Below are positions 11,861-21,087 of a stretch of DNA of 64,000 bases, piece after piece. The DNA lies in contig MNCI01013586.1 of assembly GCA_015680685.1 (NCBI GenBank), positions 33,157-97,156 on the forward strand, read 5' to 3'. The stretch is from Gnetum montanum. Its lineage: Eukaryota > Streptophyta > Gnetopsida > Gnetales > Gnetaceae. The translations under genes and the position numbers were made by a program. A model generated the notes under the pieces. That model saw nothing but the letters and a program-made list of their open reading frames with translations. It was not told the DNA's origin and searched no databases. The stretch's first letter is position 1, and every line of letters starts with the position of its first letter.

Positions 11861-12857
11861 CTGTAAACATAATGTAAAACCATAGCACCAATATGACCAA
11901 TGTTGCAGTTGAACAAACAAACTAAGGCGTCAGAGACACATCATCACCTACCTTCAGTCGTGGGATTTACATTGCCAAGACCCAAATCAGTATCACGGGG
12001 GAAAATCGGTCCATTACGTGACCAATCTCCATGTAGCCACCACTGAGCTGCGTATTGCACAAATGCCCTGAAAAATTGCTTATGAAAATGAACGATGTCA
12101 CCCTTAGTCTGAGCTAATACAGCTCTGTAGAGGGTGGGACCTACCATGAAGGTCTCTAAAGTGATGTGAGCTAGTGCAAGTCCATCATCACTTACGCATC
12201 TTCCATCCTTGTCAATTTGGGGCCTGGAAAAGAACGATCATCAAAATAGGAGAAAACACTAAACAACAAAGTAGAAATGACAAATTAAACAACCTTACCT
12301 CTCCACCTTCTACACCGTGCCTGGAGGGTTTTGAAATAATGTATGCACATGCACGACCAAAAATAAGGTGCTATTGAGATAGTGAGGGCCACATGGCAAT
12401 AAGTCCCATATGCACGATAACGGACGGGTAGATCTAGGCCCTCCAGAGGAACTGTCCTCAATCACAAGTGGTCCCTCATCAATGTCCACCATGAAAGCCA
12501 TGACACCGTTTAAAGATCCTAGCAACATTACCTCAAGCACACTCCACGCTACTTGTTTGCTTAGATGGGACCATATCACTAGCCTGAATCCATCTAAAAT
12601 GAAGGCAAGGAACTCATAGGCCCCTTCCCTGAACCATACCCCATTGTTATCAGTAGTCATATCAGGGGCAGGTTCGTCAGTATCAATGGTCCCAAACCAG
12701 GCCAGTACCCCAATCAGCTCAACCACTAAGAGGAAAGGCTTAGGATCCCTGCAAATAACCGAAATGCCATGGTAAATTAGCTATACATAGAAATGAAACA
12801 AAGAAACGAAGTTCCATATTGAAGGCCAATACTTTGAAAAAGTTACAAACTGTTTAT

Positions 12858-13270
12858 GATTAGCGTGCAGACCCTGCATGCTACAAAAACTATCTACGCT
12901 CAACGTGCAGACTCTGCATGCTACAAAAACTATCTACGCTCAGCATGCAGACCCTGCATGCTGCAAAAAATTGTCTACGCTCAGCGTATAGACTCTGCAC
13001 GTTGCAAACACTCTCTACGCTCAGCGTACGGACTCTGTACGCTGCAAAAACTGTCTACGCTCAGCGTGCAGACTCTGCATGCTACAAAAAACTATCTACG
13101 CTCAACGTGCAGACTCTGCATGCTGCAAAAACTATCTACGCTTAGTGTGCAGACCCTGCACGCTTGCAAAAACTATCTACGCTCAGTGTGTAGATCCTAC
13201 ACACTACAAAAATTATCTACGCTCAGCGTGCAGACCCTGCACACTGCAAAAACTATCTACGCTCAGCCTC
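12858..13270. repeat. 40-bp minisatellite filling intron 1 of the antisense gene
   Basis: About ten copies of a ~40-bp unit (ctacgctcagcgtgcagacc, then ctgcatgctacaaaaactat) with point differences. It makes up most of the 627-bp first intron. The words acgctcagcgt and gcagaccctg resemble the leader repeat (3638-4075) and the U3 repeats. The long + strand frames across it come only from the periodicity. Confidence 0.88.
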
Positions 13271-13695
13271 GTCCCTGCACACCAAAACATACAACCAAAG
13301 ACCTCATGCAAACCCCGTACGCCAAGATAGCAAATACAAAAGAAAGCAATTAACTTAGGTGAGATTAGAGCCTACCTGTGCACCGATCTAGGCCATGATG
13401 GAACCCTAGGCCTAGACAAACACTGCAACATGGCCTCACTTTCCTCAGCAAAGGTCAAGCCGGGCCCCTTCCTTCCTTGGCCATCTACCTCCTTGCCCTT
13501 TCCCATTCCGGCATCCTGTATGCGAAATCTCATAGGTTCACATTGGGGTTTGATCCTATATGCCGAACTGAATCTTGCATGCTGGGGTTTGGTTCTTTAT
13601 GCTAATGCTGTGACTTAGGTTTACGCTCATGTTATGGTTTGATTTAGGTTCACGCTGCCCTTGATAATTGACAGGTTCACGCTTACGCCTACCAG

Positions 13696-13705
13696 TATAT
13701 ATATA
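13696..13705 (-). promoter_or_regulatory. Candidate TATA box of the antisense gene
   Basis: tatatatata lies 163 bases upstream of ATG 13533 on the minus strand, next to a GC-rich patch (gcgccgcg) that is unusual in this AT-rich element. Position and composition suit a core promoter reading leftward. Simple AT repeats also arise by chance. Confidence 0.45.
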
Positions 13706-13939
13706 GCGCCGCGTTGACCCCACCGCTGCTGCCGCTGCCTTGAATATTTTATTAAATTTAATCAAAATTATTCAAAGTACAAAGTACAGGAAAATGCAAA
13801 ACAAAATAACGAGATAATGAACACTACCACATACCATATTCCATGGCAAAGCAATTTCGGTTGCCCACATTAAACATTTTGGCACAAACTCTTTAATACA
13901 GATCATACATTAACTAGATGTCATCAATGCACAGTTAAA

Positions 13940-14235
13940 TGGCCTGGTAAGACCTTAAACTTTCACATACGGCCCGATAAGGCCTTAAACTACCACATTC
14001 GGCCCAGTAAGGCCTTAAACTTCCACATTCGGCCCAGTAAGGCCTTAAACTACCACATACAGCCTGGTAAGGCCTTAAACTGCCACATTCGGCCCAGTAA
14101 GGCCTTAAACTGCCACATTCGGCCTGGTAAGACCTTAAACTGCCACATTCGGCCTGGTAAGGCCTTAAACTACCACATTCAGCCCGGTAAGGCCTCAAAC
14201 TGCCACGTTCGGCTCGGTAAGGCCTCAAACTACCA
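13940..14235. repeat. 30-bp minisatellite before RT of element A
   Basis: About ten copies of a 30-bp unit of the form ggcccagtaaggccttaaac plus taccacattc, with few changes. Because 30 is divisible by three, the minus strand shows a long frame repeating ten residues (R-P-Y-R-A-E-C-G-S-L); I treat that as a by-product. The core cttaaac recurs in the other minisatellites of A and B. Confidence 0.9.
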
Positions 14236-14761
14236 TGCGTCTAGGTACAACGATAAACCACCACCATATATGTACACATGATTTATGTTTCCTAGAAATG
14301 TGTAACAACCCCTACTAGCTCATTATGCCCTCTATTTATTAGTAGGAGCAAGCCCGATGGATTACCAGCATCTATTCACACCATTGACCATCGATGGACC
14401 ATACGGAAAGATCACAAGAGAAATCAACATAAATTCCATCAACTTAGGTCCATCAATAGATGACACAGTCATAGCCTTAACACAACAAACATTAGAAAGC
14501 TATGAAGGTATGACAAAATCCCTCAACATAGAAGTTGATAGCATCACTGAACACCCTTTAACTGAAACCCCCATCGCTATGCCTGATGGTGAAGTTAAGG
14601 TATTAAAATTGAGCACACTATTGCAACCTCAACTGGTCAGAGACATAGAACATGTGCTTTGAGACAACATAAAAGAATTCACTTGGTCTTACACTGACAT
14701 GCCTGGGTTAGATCCTAGAATCTTCTAGCACAATATTATACTTGATCCAAAATTAAGGCCA

Positions 14762-15600
14762 GTGAAACAAAAAGCACGAAAGGTTAAGCCTGAGGTAGCG
14801 TTGGCAATTCGCAATGAGATCACCAAACTCTATCAGGCAGGTTTCATTTGGGTTGTTGACTATGCTGATTGGGTGTCCAACATGGTCATTGTCCCGAAGA
14901 AGAACGGAAGCATTCGCCTATGCATTGACTTTTGGGACCTTAACGTTGCAACCATAAAAGATGATTTCCCCTTACCCAGCATCGATCAATTTGTTGACTC
15001 AACCGCTGGGCATGCCTTATTATCTTTTATGGATGGCTTCTCAGGATATAACCAGATACACATTAACCTGGAACATCAGCTCTGGACTACCTTTATGACA
15101 CCATGGGGTACCTTCTATTACATGATGATGCCATTCGGTCTCAAGAACATTGGGGCCACATATCAAAGGGTAATGACATTTATTTTTAGCGATTACATAC
15201 TTCATTCGCTCAATGATTATGTAGATGACATTGCAATTAAATTGAAAACACAAGAGTAACACATCTAAGATTTAAATTTGGTGCTAAAACGTTACTTAAA
15301 ATACGAACTTAGGCTCAACCCAAAGAAATGTGTTTTCGGAGTAAAAACGAGCAAGATGCTAGGCTTTGTAGTGTCAGAAATAGGAATACGAGTGGATCCA
15401 GATAAGGTTAAAGCTATTATCAATCTAAAATCACCAAGCAACATTACTGAACTTCGGGGTCTACAAGGTAGATTAAAGTTCATCAGGCGTTTCATAGAAA
15501 ATCTGACGGACAAGTTGAAACCCATGAACCATTTGCTACGAAAGAATGTCCATTTTGAATGGACTCCACAGTGCTAGGAAGCCTTCGACCACATTAAAAC
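14762..15600 (+). other. Reverse transcriptase domain, element A
   Basis: RNA-dependent DNA polymerase that copies the element RNA. Visible motifs: V-K-P-E-V-A, V-P-K-K-N-G-S-I-R-L-C-I-D, M-D-G-F-S-G-Y-N-Q-I, T-P-W-G-T-F-Y, M-P-F-G-L-K-N, and the catalytic Y-V-D-D at 15218-15229. The catalytic aspartates survive. Stops near 15257, 15266 and 15575 break the domain. The connection region L-R-G-L-Q-G-R-L-K-F-I-R-R-F follows. Confidence 0.9.
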
Positions 15601-16690
15601 AGCATTGGGTCAGCTACCAATAGTGTACCCTCCACAGAACAATAAACCCTTCTATATCTACCTTGCCACGTCAGATTCATCCATCACTTTTATGCTCTAC
15701 CAGAAATGAGACGATGGAATTGAAGTCCCTATTTATTATTTGAGCCATGCATTAGTGGCCCATGAAAAGAAGTACAACGAGGTGGAGAGGTCATGTTTAG
15801 CCCTTGTCTTTTCCCTAAAGAAATGGTGATATTACCTCTTCCATAACCAAGCCAACATAATCTACAAAGATAATGTGCTCAAGGCCATCACTAGTAACAT
15901 TTACGAGTCAAGCAGAATAGCGCATTGGAAACCCATAATAGCCGAATTCAACCTACATTACATAGCGTAGTCATTAGTCAAGGGTCAAGCCATAGCGAAC
16001 CAACTGACTACATCACCAACACATGATCAAATAACAATAAAGCCATAGTTTCTGGATGAAAACGTGAGCACGATAGACATGGTTCCCAATGAGTACTTAG
16101 CCATTTTGAACTTTGATGGAGCATTCACCTCTCGAGGGGGGAGTGCTGTAGCTATCATTACCTATCCCTCTAGGGAGATCTAACCTTTTGCTTATCGCTT
16201 CAACTTTCACTGTACCAAAAACATAGCAGAATATGAAGGTCTCCTTAGGGACCTTACGGCAGCATTAGCTTCCAACATTACACGACTTCTAGTCAGAGAA
16301 GACTCACAACTAGTTTTAAACCAAGTCACAGATGTTTATACATGCAAAGCACAAGATTTACAACCATACTGTGACTTAGCTAAACACTTACTGAAGCAAT
16401 TCGAAAGTATGGATGTGCAGCATGTTTCCAGAAACGATAACACCATTACAGATGCACTTGCCACGCTAGCTCTAAACATATCACCAAACATGTTCCATAT
16501 GTTGCCTATCTCTATAATCAGTTGTGCTAAACCCATAACTGATACTCTCGATGAATTACCGATTGTATCCATTAGTACAACACACGCAATAGAATGGTAT
16601 GATGACATAAAAGAGTACCTTCTATGTGGTGAAACACCACAACACCTAACGAATGCACAAAAGGACGTAGTACGAAAACGTTCTTGACAA
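15600..16690 (+). other. Retroviral-type RNase H followed by archaeal-type RNase H, element A
   Basis: First block (about 15640-15960): Y-Y-L-S-H-A-L-V-A-H-E-K-K-Y-N-E-V-E, the Ty3 RNase H that removes the RNA template. Second block (about 16090-16480): N-F-D-G-A, A-E-Y-E-G-L-L-R-D-L, L-V-L-N-Q-V, D-A-L-A-T-L-A. This is the extra archaeal-type RNase H typical of Tat-lineage elements. Both contain stops (for example 15828, 15968, 16182). A linker with S-T-T-H-A-I-E-W-Y-D-D leads to integrase and is nearly identical in element B. Confidence 0.85.
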
Positions 16691-16719
16691 TATGCACTGG
16701 TAGGGGACATGTTGTGTCA

Positions 16720-17833
16720 TTGATCCTACGAAGGCATACTGTTAACATGCGTTAGTAGTGCTGATGCCCAAACCATCATCGAGTAAGTACATGATGGACT
16801 ATCCGGAGGGCACATAGCACCTAAAGCAATGGCAACCAAAATAAGACGTTTGGGCTGTTATTGGCCACACATGGAGTATGACTGTCTCTCCAAGGCCAAA
16901 ATGTGCAGTATCTATCAAAAACATAGCAATCTGATACATGTTCCACCAAATGAGTTGCATACAGCCCAAATCACCTAGCCCTTTCAAAAGTGGGGGTTAG
17001 ACCTTATCGGGCCAATAACACCCTCATCTTCTGCAGGGCATAGCTTCATCATAACCACAACAGAGTATTTCACGAACTGGGTAGAAGCTATTCCCCTTAG
17101 AAAAACCGCATCCAAACACATATGAAACTTCGTTCTCAAAAACATTGTAACCCGTTTTGGCATCCCCATGACCATCATCACTGATAATGGGCCACAATTT
17201 AGCAGTGCTGAAACCAGAAATTTCTGTGAAAGCCTAGGGATCAAACATTCATTTTCATCCCCTTACTACCCTCAGAGCAATGGACAAGCTGAAGCCACAA
17301 ATAAAACCATCATTACAGTACTTAAAAAGATGCTTACCCAAAGCAAGAAAAGATGGCACGAATAGCTAGTATACGAGCTATGGGCTTATCGTACTACACA
17401 TCGGACTTCCACAGGTAAAATGCCATATAGTCTTATTTATGGTTCATAAGCTGTTTTACCCTTGGAGTTACAGGTACCGTCTTTAAGGATCATACTCTCC
17501 AGACTCCTCGACGAAGGGAAAAACAATGACCTATGCATTGTTGTCTTGGACTCGGTGGAGGAGGAACGTATATGTGTGCTCGATTAAATTGAATGGTACC
17601 AAAAATGACAACGACAACGCCATCGACACAATGTTCATAAGTGCCCTATCAAGGAAGGAGACCTTGTACTCAAAGCCGTTCAGGAACACTTGGACAAATT
17701 CTCAGCCAATTGGGAAGGGCCCTACTTGGTTACCAAAGCGTATGACAACAGAGCATTCAAATTAGCTAACATGGAAGGGAATGAGCTTGCAAATCCGACC
17801 AACCATTTGTTCTTGAAACCATTTCACATTTGA
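16720..17833 (+). other. Integrase domain, element A
   Basis: Inserts the cDNA. The zinc-binding region reads C-S-I-Y-Q-K-H where element B has C-D-I-C-Q-K-H, so one metal-binding Cys is now Tyr. The catalytic core keeps D (G-L-D-L-I-G-P-I), D (I-T-D-N-G-P-Q-F) and E (N-G-Q-A-E-A-T-N-K) with 35 residues between the last two. The C-terminal part has W-E-G-P-Y-L-V-T-K-A and ends P-T-N-H-L-F-L-K-P-F. Several TAG, TAA and TGA codons interrupt it. Confidence 0.88.
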
Positions 17834-17844
17834 GCATGGACTCA

Positions 17845-18300
17845 GGTACAGGCTCGTCCTGGCATCATGATGGTAAACTGATACCATAGCTCGTCCTGGC
17901 ATCATGACGGTAAACTGATACCATAGCTCGTCCTGGCATCATGATGGTAAACTGATACCATAGCTCGTCCTAACATCATGATGGTAAATTGATACCATAG
18001 CCCGTCCTGGCATCATGATGGTAAACTGATACCATAGCTCATCCTGGCATAATGATGGTAAACTGATACCACAGAACATCCGCAATGACAATAAACTAGC
18101 ACCCGTTCGGTATGACATTAAACTGCCACAGTCTCATTCGCCAGAGTCCACTAAGACTATAAACTAGTTTGCCTCTTCATGGTTCACCAAGACTATAAAC
18201 TAGTAGTGTACCATCCACTATGATGCTAAACCTGCACCTTTCAACAAGTTATGACGTAAAACTAACCCACGACAATCCACCGCAACTATAAACTGGCAAT
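17845..18300 (+). repeat. 37-bp minisatellite and degenerate relatives, 3' region of element A
   Basis: Six copies of a 37-bp unit (agctcgtcctggcatcatga plus tggtaaactgataccat) at 17849-18073, then looser units with the core ataaact/ttaaact to 18300. Element B has the matching array at 40897-41130 on its own strand, so the array belongs to the family rather than to one copy. Confidence 0.85.
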
Positions 18301-19236
18301 GTCATCTTTAGCCTCTCGATCTATAGCTGCATTCAAACTCCATCAGAGCCACTGCCTCGCTCATCATCAGTTGATCCTAACAACATTGCTTCCATTCATA
18401 TGCAATACCTGAAATCTCATTTGGTGCCTTTGTTTCATCAGTAGCTGTTCAAGTCTAAGCTTGCTTACTCATTCGTGGTTTTCTTGTCTTCTTGGAGTTG
18501 TGTTTGCAGGATGACACTCAGAGGTGTTCGTATAAGAATGCATTGCATCATGGTAGCAAGGTACAATGTTGTTCCTAACACACATGGCAAGGCTAATCAA
18601 GCCATTCACTAGTACATCTCTCGTTACATATCCCGCCTATCCCTCGACATATTCTACTCAGTTACATCCTAGACACAGTACACTCAAAACCTTAAACATA
18701 TCGTTCCACACTACAACACTTTTAAGTAGCTGCATTTCCCAACATGGTATTTGAGCATGCGCACAAGATCAAAACAAAGCTCCTAAAAAAATGCAAGCCA
18801 ATAGGTAACAGGTCCCCCGCCAACAGGTCCCCTTTAATACTAAACAGAGGCCCTGTTCTCCCAAAGAACGCAACACATCATCACGTGGCTTTGGTTGTGC
18901 CAACAAGTCTTCTTAAACACTAAACAAGAGTTTTTTTTTGCCAAAGGACGTGCACCTCATGTCTTGGTCCCAAGTCTGCTAAACAATGGCTACTAACAAG
19001 GATCAACATTACACACACATCCCCCTTCACCATGCACAAGCCCTTGATCAATTACCATATCCCTACAATTCCCATTTCCCTATCCAACACAAATCTTGTT
19101 TCCCCAATCCTATGTACTACTGAACACGGTACGATGACATCTAGCCAAGTACCAAAGGACAATAGTTTTGCCAGGTTGCTTATGGTGTTTTGTACTTCTT
19201 TGTCGATGCTTCTTGGGTTGATTCCTCCAAGCGTCA
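18301..19236 (+). other. 3' untranslated region of element A
   Basis: No coding potential beyond short chance frames. Contains near-repeats around 18800-18960 (aacaggtccc; cacatcatcacgtggctttg). Element B carries a related sequence at its 3' side (gccacgtggtgatgtgcaac, 39902-39921, minus strand). Confidence 0.6.
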
Positions 19237-19251
19237 ACAAAGAGGGGCCAA
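19237..19251 (+). other. Polypurine tract of element A
   Basis: aacaaagaggggccaa-type purine run directly before the TG of the 3' LTR. It primes plus-strand DNA. The reverse complement of the same sequence (gtcaacaaagaggggctaa) borders the 3' LTR of element B at 39519-39537. Confidence 0.85.
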
Positions 19252-20787
19252 TGAAACACCACAAAATTTTGAGCTTAGTACTTCTCCAACAAGAGTCGAG
19301 CTAAGTCATGACGCTCCCCAGCATGACTGAAGCTTGAGGGCCCTACAAATAGCTTCAAGTAGAGTCGAACTCAACAAGAAACGGTTCCCTGGGACCCGCA
19401 GATGACCACGGCGACATCTGGCATCAAACATGACAACTTCGGAGCTCAAGATACTTGGTTCTCACTAAGTATGTAGTATGCAGTGTACACGCCCAGTGTA
19501 CATGCCCAGCGTGCACGCCTCACATGTATGCTCAGCACGTATGACTGACATGTACACCGAGCATGCAATCCCAAAGACGGCATGGAAACAACACTTCAGA
19601 GCAAGATTTTGTACAAGGCATCAACTCACAGGAACAGAGCAATTATCAGGTGTCATCATGGGCTCCAGAAAGTTAAATTTTGGTCTCGACATCATGCACT
19701 TTGGAGTTCATACGTTGAGCATGTACATCCTGCACGCCCAGCATGTACGAGTAGCGTGTATGCCCAGCGTGTATGAGTAGCGTGTACGCCCAACATGTAC
19801 GAACAACGTGTATGCCCAGTGTGTACGAACAACATGTACGCCTAGTATGTACAATGTGTACGCCTAGTGTCTAGCACAACGTATATCAATCAAAGCTCTC
19901 CAGAACCATGTCAGATCAAGGCCAACCGAGCTGAACATCCATAGGCAGCATTCTTGTGACATCCGAATTCAAATCCGAGGGCTGAATGACTTCTTTTGTT
20001 TTAAGTCAAGTCTATACGCCGAGTTCACATGCCCAGTGTGTATACGTTGGCGTACAGCAGTATACACTAGTGTGCACCATGTTGTACACTTGTAAAATTT
20101 CATTCTTTCGCACTTGGTCAATGCGCCACATGTCACCCGACTTGAGAGTCCAGCACTCCATAGCCAATCATCCCCTCTCAGATCTAAGTATAATTCTAAA
20201 CTTGTATAAAAACCTTGATTTTTGACCAGATGAGGGTTGGAAAATTTGGAGGCACCTTGGCAAAAATTCGGGCAACCCACACTGAGAAAATCCAGAACCC
20301 TACATCTTATACGTTGGACTTCAACCCTGCACGCTGAGCATACAGCCTTCACGCTATGCCTGCAGTTCAAACCGGCACACCATCATCCCTCCACATCCAC
20401 TGGGGCTCTTTTGTTCGCTTTGTGTCAGATCCACAACTGCGTCTAGACCAGTGCACTATAATCTACATTATTTTTGCAATAAAGTTGTTTCATTTCTAGT
20501 CAAGATCTATTATAGTTTTCACCTATTCTCGTTTACTTCTGTGTTTGTTTCCTTGCATGCTTATATTCCAGTTCACGTTTATTACACTATTTACGCATAA
20601 CCCAACGTATTGCATATTGCCATAAGTTGGGGAAATCTTTGTCTGATCTGGTGTGGACCATCCAAGGTACTCTACCTTCGTCCATTCCAGCTCGCCCTCA
20701 AGCGAAAGTAGGGTCTTCTGTGCTTGTCAAAGGATCTCTTGGTTTCTATTTCATTCCAGCCGAAGACCGACGATTTCAGACAGTACA
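19252..20787 (+). repeat. 3' LTR of element A
   Basis: 1536 bp, TG...CA, aligned with 2014-3485. TATA at 20203-20211 and AATAAA at 20478-20483 match the 5' LTR. It is about 64 bp longer than the 5' LTR, partly through extra short repeats in the tacgcc/gtgtacg region near 19740-19860. Confidence 0.93.
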
Positions 20788-20792
20788 CTTGT
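20788..20792 (+). repeat. Target-site duplication, right copy (element A)
   Basis: cttgt directly after the terminal CA, identical to 2009-2013. Confidence 0.93.
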
Positions 20793-21087
20793 AGCTCAAG
20801 ACTTTGTCGAAAGTATAAGCATGTTAACTAACTTACAAAAGTTGGCATGTGAAAACATTAAGGTAAAAGCTCTGCCTGAGGGTTTTGTAAATTTAAAAAG
20901 CTTAGCACAGTTAGAATTGTCTAAATGTGGTGGCTTGGCTGAAGATTCTGTGGAAATGATATTACAATTGAAAACTCTTCCATTTCTGAACATTACAGAT
21001 AGCGATGCTCTAATATGCAGATGGAGATATCTTGGGAGAAGGGCATTCCCAAATCAAATAAAATGCTTGTCTATTTTGAGAATTTAG
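20793..21087 (+). pseudogene. NLR pseudogene, 3' part (end of the LRR)
   Basis: Leucine-rich repeats resume right after the target duplication: M-L-T-N-L-Q-K-L-A, A-L-P-E-G-F-V-N-L-K-S-L-A, L-E-L-S-K-C-G-G-L, ending C-L-S-I-L-R-I and TAG at 21085-21087. Reading across the empty site, the upstream L-K-E-L-F-L-H-K-C-L would continue as L-K-T-L. There is one TAG at the junction and a small frameshift about 20 bases later. So the gene was probably already damaged, or decayed after the insertion. Confidence 0.78.

Larger units (their letters stand above)
9094..13533 (-). pseudogene. Antisense eight-exon gene carried inside element A (product unknown)
   Basis: Eight exons on the minus strand: 13533-13376, 12748-12299, 12223-11952, 11860-10808, 10705-10457, 10365-10162, 10071-9287, 9189-9094. 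Every intron is GT-AG (627, 75, 91, 102, 91, 90 and 97 bp). Each junction preserves codon phase and the exons total 3267 nt (1088 residues plus stop). Start is ATG 13533 (M-R-F-R-I-Q); an in-frame ATG at 13506 (M-G-K-G-K-E) is the alternative. The end is D-S-P-P-I-P-D-V then TAG at 9096-9094. Seven nonsense codons (TAG at 12312, 11768, 11507, 9997, 9910; TGA at 10829, 10811) mark decay; there are no frameshifts. I do not recognise the family. Plant mobile domain proteins or other Tat-element accessory ORFs are guesses. It lies between protease and RT, where element B has under 1 kb. Confidence 0.85.
14357..17833 (+). pseudogene. pol: pol of element A: RT - RNase H - second RNase H - integrase
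   Basis: One unbroken phase from ATG 14357 to TGA 17831-17833 (1159 codons) with no frameshift but at least 15 internal stops. Many sit where element B has Gln or Trp, as expected from CAG or TGG changing to TAG. The N-terminal leader (to about 14700) has only its element B counterpart as a match. Then come RT, RNase H, archaeal-type RNase H and integrase, described separately. An AG acceptor-like ttattag precedes the ATG by a few bases, and the same arrangement is found in element B. This fits the Ogre-type intron between protease and RT, but splicing here is my inference. Confidence 0.88.
2014..20787 (+). mobile_element. Element A: giant Ty3/gypsy (Tat/Ogre-like) LTR retrotransposon, + strand
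   Basis: Full-length 18.8-kb element bounded by cttgt duplications. In order: LTR, tRNA-Asn-type primer site, minisatellite leader, gag-protease (4198-8468), a 5.9-kb interval holding an antisense spliced gene, pol with RT, two RNase H domains and integrase (14357-17833), minisatellite 3' region, polypurine tract, LTR. The second, archaeal-type RNase H and the protease motif V-D-D-G-A point to the Tat lineage. The first ~150 bases of the two LTRs differ at about 14 places, 13 of them transitions, so the copy is old and shaped by methyl-cytosine decay. It sits inside the NLR LRR. All coding frames carry nonsense codons, so it is not autonomous. Confidence 0.95.

Noticed and set aside
12856-13353. 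165-residue + strand frame with repeating residues
   Set aside because: It is the translation of the 40-bp minisatellite in intron 1 of the antisense gene; other frames there are equally periodic.
13935-14228. Minus-strand frame of ten-residue repeats (R-P-Y-R-A-E-C-G-S-L)
   Set aside because: The 30-bp repeat unit is divisible by three, so a frame stays open automatically; there is no splice link to the antisense gene.
20653-21087. 144-residue frame crossing the 3' LTR border of element A
   Set aside because: Its first third is LTR sequence fused by chance to the LRR; only 20793 onward is gene-derived.
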